Shown in pieces: positions 31,309-38,257 of a DNA stretch of 38,257 nt (position 1 is the first letter of the stretch; each line of letters begins with the position of its first letter). This DNA is from JAQUBU01 sp036677685 (GTDB lineage Bacteria > Bacillota > Syntrophomonadia > Syntrophomonadales > Syntrophomonadaceae): NCBI GenBank assembly GCA_036677685.1, contig JAVBWA010000035.1:1-38257 (forward strand), given 5' to 3'. The translations under genes were made by a program, and so were the position numbers. The notes under the pieces are model-generated. The model saw only the letters and a list, made by a program, of their open reading frames with translations, was not told the DNA's origin and made no database searches.

Positions 31309-31794
31309 ATGAAAATTGCAGGCAACCTGGTAGGAAAAATCAGCCGAATCTTAGACCAAATAGCCGCTTTTTGCATTGCTCTGACTATGGTTGTGGTTGT
31401 ATTGAACATTATATTAAGAACCTTTTTTAACAGCCCCTTGCTGGGCACCGTTGAATATGTAAACATACTCACTGCCATAACCATCGGTTTGGCTCTGGCA
31501 TACTGCGCTTTCCAGGACGGCCAGATCGCCATTGAGTTTCTGGTGGATAGATTGCCCTGCAAGCTGCAGGCCGGCATAGATGCAATTACCAACCTGACCT
31601 CGCTTCTCTTCTGGAGTGTATCAGCGTGGTATATGATCGGATATGCTTATTCCTCCGCCATCAGCGGTGAGGTTTCAGCAACTACCGGAATACCCATGTA
31701 CCCCATGGTTTATCTGGTAGGCATTGGACTTATGGCTTTATGTGCAGTATTGTTTTTTAAAATTGCAGATGCAGTAGGGATTGAAATAAGATGA
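31309..31794 (+). CDS. dctQ: TRAP transporter small permease DctQ
   Basis: A 161-aa, four-span small membrane subunit of the TRAP transporter. Visible spans are ILDQIAAFCIALTMVVVVLN, YVNILTAITIGLALAYCA, DAITNLTSLLFWSVSAWYM and MVYLVGIGLMALCAVLFF. The family pattern NIILRTFFNSPLLGTVEYV follows the first span, and GTVEYVNI is at the usual position. GGAGG precedes the ATG by 7 bases, and the gene begins 15 bases after dctP and overlaps dctM by 4 bases (ATGA). It forms the Na+-coupled transporter with DctM and takes substrate from DctP. Confidence 0.92.
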   Translation: MKIAGNLVGKISRILDQIAAFCIALTMVVVVLNIILRTFFNSPLLGTVEYVNILTAITIGLALAYCAFQDGQIAIEFLVDRLPCKLQAGIDAITNLTSLLFWSVSAWYMIGYAYSSAISGEVSATTGIPMYPMVYLVGIGLMALCAVLFFKIADAVGIEIR

Positions 31795-33101
31795 GTTCTT
31801 TGGCAATAGGTTTATTGGGACTGCTGGTATTCCTGGCTTTAATAATGATCAGGATGCCTATTGCTTATGCCATGGCTTTGGTAGGCTTCGCGGGTTTTAC
31901 GTATATGACCAGCTTCTCCGCAGCTCTGGATATGGTAGCCAAGGAGTTAATAAGCACCTTTTCATCATATAGCCTAAGTGTTATCGCTATGTTTGCCTGG
32001 ATGGGTTTTCTGGCCTTTTATTCAGGCATAGGTACCAAGCTCTATATTTTTGCCTACAAATTAATTGGACACTGGCCGGGCGGTTTGGCTATTGCCACTC
32101 AGACCGCCTGCGCCATATTTGGTGCAATTTGCGGCTCCAACACTGCTACTGCTGCCACCATGGGCGCTATTGCGCTGCCCGAAATGAAGAAATACAAGTA
32201 TGACACTTCCCTGGCTACTGCCAGTGTAGCCGCCGGCGGAGTTCTGGGGGTTCTCATTCCGCCCAGCGTAATATTTATTGTTTACGGTATGGCAACTGAA
32301 CAATCAATCGGCCGCTTGTTTATTGCGGGCATATTGCCCGGCATCCTTCTGATGGCCCTATATCAAATTACCATAGCTCTGCTTACCAAACGCAATCCGG
32401 AACTGGGGCCTCCCGGACCCCGCTCCAGTTGGCGAGAAAGACTGGGAACATTAAAAAACGGTCTTGGTGAAGTTCTGTTGGTATTTTCTCTATCCATGGG
32501 CGGGCTGTTCGCCGGCTGGTTTACCCCTACCGAAGCTGGAGCAGTAGGAGCTTTCGGTGTACTGGCAGTGGCTCTGGCTGGACGCAGTATAAGCTGGGAA
32601 GGCTTCAAAAAATCACTCTATGATACAACCCGTACAACCGCTATGATTATGCTGCTGATCGCCGGTTCGGTAATATTCGGCCGCTTTATGGCAGTCAGCC
32701 GGGTTCCTTTTGAACTTGCCAGCTGGACCAGTTCGCTGGCTTTGCCGTCTTTTGTGGTTATGGCCATAATCTTGCTTATTTATTTAATTCTGGGTTGTTT
32801 TATCGATGCCCTGGCCATGATATTGCTTACAATACCAATTTTCTACCCGATTGCTATTAACAACCTGGGCTATGACCCGATTTGGTTCGGAGTTGTCATA
32901 GTGCTTTGTGTAGCTATGGGGGTTATTACCCCGCCAGTCGGTATGAATGTCTATATACTCAAGGGGGTGGCCCCGGAGGTACCTCTGGAAACTATTTTCA
33001 AGGGTATATGGCCATTTCTTGGAGCGATTATCGTTTGTCTGGCCCTACTGCTGGCCTTCCCTTCGATTTCCACTTTCCTGCCTAATCTAATAGTTAAATA
33101 G
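31791..33101 (+). CDS. dctM: TRAP transporter large permease DctM
   Basis: The 436-aa transport subunit of the TRAP system, with about 12 membrane spans. Family features include MIRMPIAYAMALVG near the start, GAICGSNTATAATMGAIALPEM (about 105-126), GGVLGVLIPPSVIFIVYG, LFAGWFTPTEAGAVGAFG and GVITPPVGMNVYILKGVAPEVPLE near the C-terminus. It overlaps dctQ by 4 bases, which supports coupled translation. The stop is followed by a strong terminator at 33123. The three-gene system is complete and in the standard order. TRAP systems are energised by Na+ or H+ gradients, not ATP. Confidence 0.95.
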   Translation: MSSLAIGLLGLLVFLALIMIRMPIAYAMALVGFAGFTYMTSFSAALDMVAKELISTFSSYSLSVIAMFAWMGFLAFYSGIGTKLYIFAYKLIGHWPGGLAIATQTACAIFGAICGSNTATAATMGAIALPEMKKYKYDTSLATASVAAGGVLGVLIPPSVIFIVYGMATEQSIGRLFIAGILPGILLMALYQITIALLTKRNPELGPPGPRSSWRERLGTLKNGLGEVLLVFSLSMGGLFAGWFTPTEAGAVGAFGVLAVALAGRSISWEGFKKSLYDTTRTTAMIMLLIAGSVIFGRFMAVSRVPFELASWTSSLALPSFVVMAIILLIYLILGCFIDALAMILLTIPIFYPIAINNLGYDPIWFGVVIVLCVAMGVITPPVGMNVYILKGVAPEVPLETIFKGIWPFLGAIIVCLALLLAFPSISTFLPNLIVK

Positions 33102-33122
33102 GTGAAAAATAATACTTGAATT

Positions 33123-33163
33123 AAAAAGGGGCTGTTAAAAATATTTGTGACAGCCCCTTTTTT
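33123..33163 (+). terminator. Rho-independent terminator of dctPQM
   Basis: AAAAAGGGGCTGT pairs with ACAGCCCCTTTTT around a 14-base loop, followed by a T run to 33163, 22 bases after the dctM stop codon. Confidence 0.92.
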
Positions 33164-33253
33164 CTGTTCGTTTCGTTAGCAAAATTATCAAATCCACCAT
33201 TAAATATTATTTGAATTTATGAAGCAAATTAAATTTACAAAGGAGGATTTGAT

Positions 33254-33808
33254 ATGACCAAGAAAAATATTCACTATATTTTTATGGCGCTCATTGCATT
33301 TTTAATTATCATAGGCTTAGATCAGAATTTAACGGATAAGAATAAAATTCAGCAGCCGCAACGGAAAACCCCTATTACTGAACCCCAAAACAAGAATAAG
33401 GAGGCAGACAAGGATGCCAAATGGTATGTACAGTTTACGGTAAAGAATCAAAAAACCACCGCCTACACTGAAGAGGTAAATGCACCCCGGCCTTCCAATG
33501 GAAAAAGCTATTTTATCGGCGGTATCGCGGTTCATCCCCGCTATCCGGTAAACGATGGCGGCGATCCCCGAGTCCCGCTGCTTCCTTATGGCACCGAAAT
33601 TCATCTATCTAAACCTATTGACATTCAGGGCCAGCAATTCCGTTCCTTAAAGGTAATGGATACCGGAGATATAAATTATGGATTATGGCCCCGATACCCT
33701 TACTGGTTTGACATTTACTACGGCAATACCCAATACTACAGCGATAAAAATGCTCGAGACTACGGCACCGCTTTGGTGGATTACACCTGGTTCGAAGAAT
33801 GGAAATAG
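33254..33808 (+). CDS. 3D-domain protein (exported, cell-wall related)
   Basis: A 184-aa protein with an N-terminal membrane anchor or signal (about residues 6-22, IHYIFMALIAFLIIIGLD), a polar linker, and a C-terminal 3D (three-aspartate) domain. The domain shows TAYTEE, PYGTEIHL and KVMDTGD..YWFDIYYG; the Asp residues are in LKVMDTGDINYG and FDIYY. 3D domains are double-psi beta-barrels of the MltA/YuiC kind, which cleave peptidoglycan as lytic transglycosylases in Firmicutes, often during spore formation. The start ATG at 33254 follows AAAGGAGG. The gene is monocistronic, between the dctPQM terminator and the ahcY promoter. Confidence 0.9.
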   Translation: MTKKNIHYIFMALIAFLIIIGLDQNLTDKNKIQQPQRKTPITEPQNKNKEADKDAKWYVQFTVKNQKTTAYTEEVNAPRPSNGKSYFIGGIAVHPRYPVNDGGDPRVPLLPYGTEIHLSKPIDIQGQQFRSLKVMDTGDINYGLWPRYPYWFDIYYGNTQYYSDKNARDYGTALVDYTWFEEWK

Positions 33809-33842
33809 TCTTTCCAAAATCTATTCCTATTGAACGCATTTT

Positions 33843-33851
33843 TGCTATAAT
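33843..33851 (+). promoter_or_regulatory. Extended -10 promoter of ahcY
   Basis: TGCTATAAT (33843-33851) is an extended -10 element. The -35 region (around 33823-33829) is weak, as expected for this class. Transcription would start near 33858, so the leader begins just before the ahcY hairpin. Confidence 0.6.
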
Positions 33852-33864
33852 ATCTTATGTCAGA

Positions 33865-33911
33865 CTCGGGTTTCTGGTTTTGGATTCGCTTCCAATATCA
33901 ACTTACCCGAG
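33865..33911 (+). promoter_or_regulatory. Two-stem leader structure upstream of ahcY
   Basis: CTCGGGT (33865-33871) pairs with ACCCGAG (33905-33911). Inside the loop TTGGA (33880-33884) pairs with TCCAA (33891-33895). The structure occupies the leader from about 7 bases after the inferred transcription start to 10 bases before the GGAGG site. It does not fit the SAH or SAM riboswitch patterns I know. Confidence 0.45.
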
Positions 33912-33932
33912 AAATACATAGGAGGTTTTTGC

Positions 33933-35210
33933 ATGAATGCTATTAAGACTTCAAATCGCCGTAAGTCCATTATTAAAGACCTGGCTCTGGCTCCTTCGGG
34001 ACATCGTAAATTGGAATGGGTGAGCCAGAATATGCCGGTACTTAATATTTTGAAAAATGAGTTTGAAAAAAACCGGCCACTGGCCAACATGACCATTGCC
34101 TGCTGTCTTCACCTGGAAGCCAAAACCGGCTACCTTTTACAGACTCTGCAAGCAGCCGGGGCTGAGGTTATAGCCTGTGCCAGCAATCCTTTATCAACAC
34201 AGGACGATGTAGTTGCAGCACTCGTTGACTCCGGAATAACTGTATTTGCCATCCATGGGGAAACCGCTGAAGAGTACCATCAGTATTTGGAAATGACCTT
34301 GGATTGCATGCCGGATGCGATTATTGACGATGGCGCCGATATGGTTACCGCACTTACAAAAAATCGTCCCGAACAAGCTGGGAAAATAATCGGCGGCTGT
34401 GAAGAAACCACTACCGGTATTGTGCGCTTACGGGCAATGGACAAAGACTGTGCACTTCCCTTCCCCATGATGGCCGTAAACGATGCCTATATGAAATACT
34501 TATTTGACAACCGCTACGGTACCGGGCAGTCGGTATGGGACGGTATTAACCGTACCACCAATCTAGTAGTAGCCGGGAAAAATGTCGTAGTAGCCGGTTA
34601 CGGATGGTGCGGCAAAGGCGTTTCCATGCGCGCTTTGGGTATGGGAGCCAAAATAATAATAACCGAAATCGATCCCATAAAGGCCAATGAAGCCATAATG
34701 GATGGTTTTGAAGTTATGCCGATGTCCGAAGCAGCTCAACTAGGAGATATATTTATTACTGTTACCGGCAATGTGAATGTGATTAGAAAAGAACATATGA
34801 AGGTTATGAAAGACAATGCCATCATGGCCAATGCGGGACATTTCGATGTGGAAATCAGCAAAGGCGATCTTAACGAACTGGCTTGCAGTACCCGAATTAT
34901 CAGGAACAATATCGAGGAGTTCGTTATGACGGATGGGCGCCGCCTGTACCTGCTGGCAGAGGGCAGACTGGTCAACCTCGCCGCCGGAGATGGACACCCG
35001 GCTGAGGTAATGGACTTGAGTTTCTCCCTGCAGGCTTTATCACTGCTCTATGTAATTCAAAACCGGAATAAACTGAATAAGCATGTTTACAACGTACCCG
35101 CCGAAATTGATAACCGGGTGGCAATGCTGAAGCTGAAGGCCGGTGGAATCAATATAGATGAATTGACATTGGAACAGAAAGATTATTTGGATGCCTGGGA
35201 TACCAATTAG
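33933..35210 (+). CDS. ahcY: Adenosylhomocysteinase (S-adenosylhomocysteine hydrolase)
   Basis: The 425-aa NAD-dependent enzyme hydrolyses S-adenosylhomocysteine to adenosine and homocysteine, removing the by-product of methylation. The substrate domain begins with KLEWVSQNMPVL and HLEAKTGYLLQTL; the catalytic region is GCEETTTGIVRL. The Rossmann loop is VVVAGYGWCGKGVSMRALGMGA and the adenine-site sequence is MANAGHFDVEI. GYGWCGKG and the absence of the long C-terminal tail of animal and proteobacterial enzymes (ending KPDHYRY) mark the short form found in Thermotoga, archaea and Clostridia. The start ATG at 33933 follows AGGAGG. It is monocistronic with an extended -10 promoter and structured leader. 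Confidence 0.97.
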   Translation: MNAIKTSNRRKSIIKDLALAPSGHRKLEWVSQNMPVLNILKNEFEKNRPLANMTIACCLHLEAKTGYLLQTLQAAGAEVIACASNPLSTQDDVVAALVDSGITVFAIHGETAEEYHQYLEMTLDCMPDAIIDDGADMVTALTKNRPEQAGKIIGGCEETTTGIVRLRAMDKDCALPFPMMAVNDAYMKYLFDNRYGTGQSVWDGINRTTNLVVAGKNVVVAGYGWCGKGVSMRALGMGAKIIITEIDPIKANEAIMDGFEVMPMSEAAQLGDIFITVTGNVNVIRKEHMKVMKDNAIMANAGHFDVEISKGDLNELACSTRIIRNNIEEFVMTDGRRLYLLAEGRLVNLAAGDGHPAEVMDLSFSLQALSLLYVIQNRNKLNKHVYNVPAEIDNRVAMLKLKAGGINIDELTLEQKDYLDAWDTN

Positions 35211-35303
35211 ACGGGGCTTGAGGGGTAATGTGCAAAACCACCTCAAATTAACTATGCCGTAGATTTTTACTTGGGCATCGCTCAACCCGGCTATTGTTTT
35301 TAC

Positions 35304-35330
35304 TTGACCAATAAAATTCAGAAGTATAAT
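35304..35330 (+). promoter_or_regulatory. Promoter of spoIIP
   Basis: -35 TTGACC (35304-35309) and -10 TATAAT (35325-35330), spaced by only 15 bases. A second possible -10-like CATAATAT at 35347-35354 resembles sigma-E promoters, with GTATAAT 16 bases upstream, but the spacing is long. Confidence 0.5.
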
Positions 35331-35332
35331 AA

Positions 35333-35384
35333 AACCGTCTTTTACCCATAATATTATCAATCTTTGGGCAAAGGCGGTTTTTTT
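35333..35384 (+). promoter_or_regulatory. Terminator-like hairpin overlapping the spoIIP ribosome binding site
   Basis: AACCGTCTTT (35333-35342) pairs with AAAGGCGGTT (35370-35379), including a T-G pair, and ACCC pairs with GGG nearer the loop. A T7 run follows directly up to the ATG at 35385. The 3' arm includes the only Shine-Dalgarno candidate (AAAGGCGG). The hairpin could hide the site or terminate transcription. Confidence 0.55.
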
Positions 35385-36338
35385 ATGGAGACGATCAATA
35401 AAAGATACATCTGGCTATTTTTCAGCATTCTTATTACTTTGATGGTAGCTGCATATATTATTAATACTATATACTCTCCCCAACGAAAACCCCAGCCAGG
35501 AAATGATTTTAACAGTGATAAGGCAGCTTATGTTACAGTCACTGACCCCCAGGGCAAAATTATCCTGCAAACCGGAATTCCGGTAGCCAAGGACGATGAA
35601 TATATAAGTGCCGAAGATATTCATTATGTAATTATAAAGGTAAACGGGGACAAGGCGGTAGCTCAGGTGAAAAAAGGCAATGCCGAGCTTATGCCCGGTA
35701 ACAAAGTAGCAAATGCAGCAACATTGGCGTATCCCCGCATTATCCCCACCCAGGCTGCTTACAACGGTTCCCATCACATGGTAATCTACCATACCCATTC
35801 TGATGAATCTTATATCCCCAATTCGGGTGTAGCAAGCAAACCTGGCAATGGTGATGTCTATGAAGTAGGAAACGTTTTGGGCAGTGCCCTGAACGATGCC
35901 GGAATAAGCACCACTCAAAGTAAAAACAGCCATGGCCCCCATGATATAAACGCATATCACCGCTCACGGCGCACCGTCACACAACTGCTCAAAGAAAGAC
36001 CTGATGCCTGTTTTGATATACACCGTGATTCCGCTCCCGTAAGCTCCTATTCGACTATAAATAACGGAATCCCGGTCTCCCGGGTGATGATCGTGGTAGG
36101 CCGTTCCAATCCTAACCAGAGTAACAACCTGGCTTACGCCAAACAAGTAAAAGCAGCCGCTGATGAACTCCACCCCGGACTTATGCGGGGAATTTTTATC
36201 GGCCATGGTGATTATAATCAGGACTTATACCCCACCGCTTTGTTGTTTGAAGTAGGCACCGAGGATAATTCCCTGGATGCCGTTAATAACTCGGTTCGTT
36301 TGCTGGCCGATGCCATCATTGGCGTGACTTTGCGCTAA
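35385..36338 (+). CDS. spoIIP: Stage II sporulation protein P (SpoIIP) family
   Basis: The 317-aa cell-wall hydrolase homolog of SpoIIP, which with SpoIID and SpoIIM thins septal peptidoglycan to let the mother cell engulf the forespore. An N-terminal membrane anchor spans residues about 9-29 (IWLFFSILITLMVAAYIINTI). The catalytic domain contains VIYHTHSDESY (H136, H138, E141), FDIHRDS (H213, D215) and LLFEVGTEDNSLDAV (E289, N295). The start ATG at 35385 is the first residue after the hairpin and has AAAGGCGG upstream; a longer frame from 35364 would start within the hairpin. The 317 aa are shorter than the Bacillus protein (about 400 aa), missing part of the linker. Confidence 0.94.
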   Translation: METINKRYIWLFFSILITLMVAAYIINTIYSPQRKPQPGNDFNSDKAAYVTVTDPQGKIILQTGIPVAKDDEYISAEDIHYVIIKVNGDKAVAQVKKGNAELMPGNKVANAATLAYPRIIPTQAAYNGSHHMVIYHTHSDESYIPNSGVASKPGNGDVYEVGNVLGSALNDAGISTTQSKNSHGPHDINAYHRSRRTVTQLLKERPDACFDIHRDSAPVSSYSTINNGIPVSRVMIVVGRSNPNQSNNLAYAKQVKAAADELHPGLMRGIFIGHGDYNQDLYPTALLFEVGTEDNSLDAVNNSVRLLADAIIGVTLR

Positions 36339-36640
36339 TATAAAATCACTTATCAAACCAACTCCTATTCTTTACTTTGACCCCTTCAATAATCTTTAGC
36401 AAATCATGAATTAAATTAGCCCCCGGAATAATATAATGCCTATCAAAACTGATCCTTTTCCCGACCAGCAATTAAGTGATATCCTATTGTGCAAAGGCTT
36501 TCCCCGGATGATTATTTCCTGACAACAGTTACAGGTTGTTTTATGGTGTGATTATTGTGCTGCTGATTGCTATAATTGAGATTAGCGGCATAAAATGAAA
36601 GCAATTGTTACAGAAGACTAACCTTCGGAAAGGATATCAT
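36339..36640. other. Intergenic region upstream of the MFS gene
   Basis: About 300 bases after spoIIP. The only clear element is the extended -10 at 36568-36576. A 28-codon ATG ORF at 36436-36522 has no ribosome binding site and is not accepted. No terminator with a T run is visible after spoIIP. Confidence 0.55.
36568..36576 (+). promoter_or_regulatory. Extended -10 promoter of the MFS gene
   Basis: TGCTATAAT occurs 65 bases before the GTG start at 36641, identical to the ahcY promoter core. The -35 region is weak (GTGATT at 36548). Confidence 0.55.
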
Positions 36641-38041
36641 GTGCGTCTTGATACCAAATGGCAGGTTTTAATAATTGTTTGTTTGGGTATTTTCATGGCT
36701 ACCCTGGATGGAAGCATTTTAAATATTGCTAATCCTACCATTGCTAAAAGCATGGAAGTTGATATGCAGGATGTGCAATGGGTGGTTACCGCCTATATGC
36801 TGGTTATTACCGCATCATTGCTTTTCTTTGGCAAATTGGGTGACAGTCTGGGTAGTTCTAAGATTTACTCCTATGGATTTCTGGTTTTTACCCTGGGTTC
36901 ATTTCTTTGCAGCCTATCACCCATGCTTGGTTTATTAATTGCTGCCCGGATAATCCAGGCTTTCGGTGCCAGTATGATGATGGCCAACGGAATGGGCATA
37001 GTATCAAATATTTTCCCCGCTAATGAACGCGGCAAAGCTTTAGGCATTACCGGCAGTTTTGTGGGTATCGGGAATATGACCGGTCCCAGCCTGGGTGGCC
37101 TGCTGGTCGGCAACTTTCACTGGTCGGCCATATTTCTAATCAACATCCCAATCGGCCTAATTGCCTTTTACTTGTCGCAAAAATATTTACCTCGAGAATC
37201 AAAAGAAAATATTCCCCAACAGCGATTTGATCTGGGTGGCACTATCCTCTTCGCTTTGGCCAGCGTTGTCCTGGTAATTGCCCTTTCATCCAAACAGGGT
37301 GCCGATTTTATGCTTTTTGGCCTGGGCTTAATCCTGATGCTGATGTTTTATCTGTTTGAAAAACGTCAGGCCGAACCGGTGCTGGATTTTGAATTGTTTA
37401 AAATTAGAAACTTCTCCCATGGCAACATAATGGGGTTGGCTGCTTATATAACCCAAACCTCGATGTATTTTCTAATGCCTTTTTACATGGAGCGTTTGCT
37501 TCACTTTACCCCCTCCTGGTCGGGTTTGCTTATGACCATTCCTCCTCTTTCCATGGCTATAACTGCACCGCTGGCCGGAACCCTTTCAGATAAGATTGGC
37601 TCCTCCCGTTTGACTACAACGTCTTTTATGCTGATGACCGCTGCTTATCTATTATTGTCAACCCTCGATCAAACTCCGAATATGCTTAAAATCTGTGGAG
37701 GGTTGCTCCTAATGGGCATCGGTATGGGAAGCTTTGGATCGCCTAATAATAGTTCGATACTGGGTTCCATCCCCCGCGAGAAAGCCGGCTATGCCGGGGG
37801 ATTCAGTTCAACTGTCAGGAACTTTGCTTTTTCTCTTGGGACTGCGGGTTCAGTAAGCATTTTTTCTTTTTTCCTTAACAAAAACCTTGCTAGTACCGGT
37901 TATGCACTCGCTTATGCAGGTGCTACCCATTCCGTCTACCGGATTGCCGCTTGTATTACTTTTGCCGCCTTGCTATTCTCACTGGTCCGTAATCACAGCC
38001 CCCAATCTGTGCAAAATTCCTCTTCTGGGCCTTTGACCTGA
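36641..38041 (+). CDS. MFS drug exporter, DHA2 (EmrB/QacA) family
   Basis: The 466-aa protein has about 14 membrane spans, as in the DHA2 drug:H+ antiporters. Recognisable segments are MATLDGSILNIANPTIAKSM in the first span, WVVTAYMLVITASLLFFGKLGD (motif A region of loop 2-3), RIIQAFGASMMMANGMGIVSN and FPANERGKALGITGSFVGIGNMTGPSLGGLL (motif C-like). The start is GTG at 36641, preceded by GGAAAGGA about 6 bases upstream; the TTG at 36605 lacks a site. Function as an export pump for toxic compounds follows from the family; no substrate is known. No regulator gene is adjacent. The last codons contain the -35 box of the tRNA-Arg promoter. Confidence 0.93.
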   Translation: MRLDTKWQVLIIVCLGIFMATLDGSILNIANPTIAKSMEVDMQDVQWVVTAYMLVITASLLFFGKLGDSLGSSKIYSYGFLVFTLGSFLCSLSPMLGLLIAARIIQAFGASMMMANGMGIVSNIFPANERGKALGITGSFVGIGNMTGPSLGGLLVGNFHWSAIFLINIPIGLIAFYLSQKYLPRESKENIPQQRFDLGGTILFALASVVLVIALSSKQGADFMLFGLGLILMLMFYLFEKRQAEPVLDFELFKIRNFSHGNIMGLAAYITQTSMYFLMPFYMERLLHFTPSWSGLLMTIPPLSMAITAPLAGTLSDKIGSSRLTTTSFMLMTAAYLLLSTLDQTPNMLKICGGLLLMGIGMGSFGSPNNSSILGSIPREKAGYAGGFSSTVRNFAFSLGTAGSVSIFSFFLNKNLASTGYALAYAGATHSVYRIAACITFAALLFSLVRNHSPQSVQNSSSGPLT

Positions 38042-38061
38042 ACAGTTTATTCTGCTATAAT
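38033..38061 (+). promoter_or_regulatory. Promoter of tRNA-Arg
   Basis: -35 TTGACC (38033-38038) and -10 TATAAT (38056-38061) with 17-base spacing, about 22 bases before the tRNA. The -35 box lies within the last two sense codons (Leu-Thr) of the MFS gene. Confidence 0.8.
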
Positions 38062-38083
38062 CGTTATGCGATAGCGTTAACAT

Positions 38084-38158
38084 GCGCCCGTAGCTCAGTG
38101 GATAGAGCACCGGCCTCCGGAGCCGGGAGCGGAGGTTCGATTCCTCTCGGGCGTACCA
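38084..38158 (+). tRNA. tRNA-Arg (anticodon CCG)
   Basis: A cloverleaf can be drawn. The acceptor GCGCCCG pairs with CGGGCGT (first pair G-T), the D stem is GCTC/GAGC, and the anticodon stem CCGGC/GCCGG encloses CTCCGGA with anticodon CCG. The T loop is TTCGATT, and the discriminator A with CCA is encoded. Confidence 0.96.
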
Positions 38159-38170
38159 TTTAGAGAATTG

Positions 38171-38205
38171 GCACTTTCACTCATCCTGAAAGTGCTTATT
38201 TTTTT
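38171..38205 (+). terminator. Terminator after tRNA-Arg
   Basis: GCACTTTCA (38171-38179) pairs perfectly with TGAAAGTGC (38187-38195), followed by TTATTTTTTT. Confidence 0.88.
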
Positions 38206-38207
38206 GA

Positions 38208-38229
38208 TTTGACACTAATTTTGACACTA
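38208..38229. repeat. Two copies of TTTGACACTA at a 12-base interval
   Basis: TTTGACACTA at 38208-38217 and 38220-38229. On the minus strand one frame reads KLVSKLVSNQKNK, similar to tails of phage integrases, but a TGA interrupts it. The sequence ends at the window edge. Confidence 0.4.
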
Positions 38230-38257
38230 GTTTTCAATTAATAGGGTTATTACTCAC

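Noticed and set aside
33843..33932. SAH or SAM riboswitch upstream of ahcY
   Set aside because: The stems lack the conserved core bases of these classes, and the leader is too short for SAM-I. It was retained only as an unclassified leader.
36436..36522. 28-codon ATG ORF between spoIIP and the MFS gene
   Set aside because: No Shine-Dalgarno sequence, no membrane segment or known motif, and no operon context.

Overview
The window looks like a chromosomal segment of a low-to-mid GC, spore-lineage Firmicute of the Syntrophomonas type (Clostridia, Syntrophomonadaceae). The inference rests on sporulation genes (spoIIP, a 3D-domain protein and a tiny spoVM-like gene), the Firmicute AddAB nuclease, a YpmA-like protein, frequent TTG starts behind strong Shine-Dalgarno sequences, and short-chain acyl-CoA metabolism: a butyrate/4-hydroxybutyrate-type CoA-transferase, a PHA-synthase-like protein and an acyl-CoA synthetase. 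No name can be proven without a search.

Layout, left to right. (1) 1-2375: tRNA-Trp, then a ~2.2-kb segment bounded by a perfect 42-bp direct repeat of the tRNA 3' end. It carries a small ORF, an RtcB-family RNA ligase and a cupin, and no integrase, so it resembles a tRNA-targeted mini-island. (2) 2503-3828: a metallo-beta-lactamase-fold hydrolase and a small membrane protein. (3) 3925-10337, minus strand: an EF-G-2-like GTPase, a small membrane protein, surE, lepB, a 59-aa YpmA-like protein, and a tightly overlapping queuosine-precursor operon queD-queC-DUF366-queE. (4) 10852-12204: a CoA-transferase with a structured leader. (5) 12348-24713: addA and addB, unusually separated by a block holding a PPC-domain protein, a PhaC-like hydrolase, a FATP-like acyl-CoA synthetase and an unrecognised 445-aa protein. 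(6) 24908-29467: small membrane proteins, a YdcZ-type transporter, a ZIP transporter, a TIGR04086/YrzE-like protein, a spoVM-like ORF, a DUF3343 protein, a PaaI-type thioesterase and an aminotransferase. (7) 30175-33101: a complete TRAP transporter (DctPQM) behind an attenuator-like leader. (8) 33254-38158: a 3D-domain protein, S-adenosylhomocysteinase, SpoIIP, an MFS exporter and tRNA-Arg(CCG), whose downstream sequence hints at another integrated element.

The most interesting signal is a family of dispersed intergenic repeats: seven full, partial or mini copies between 7.7 and 29.7 kb. Each is built from stacked hairpins, and the stems are preserved by compensatory base changes between copies. 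The family has long and short forms related by a 54-bp deletion between CAACACA repeats, and its terminal TTA supplies, on the complementary strand, the TAA stop codon of three different genes. Several protein genes (dctP, ahcY, spoIIP, the CoA-transferase) also have short structured leaders that match no riboswitch class I recognise. Two very short genes (22-aa spoVM-like, 28-aa single-membrane-segment) and the TTG-started 59-aa ypmA-like gene are easily missed by automatic gene calling.
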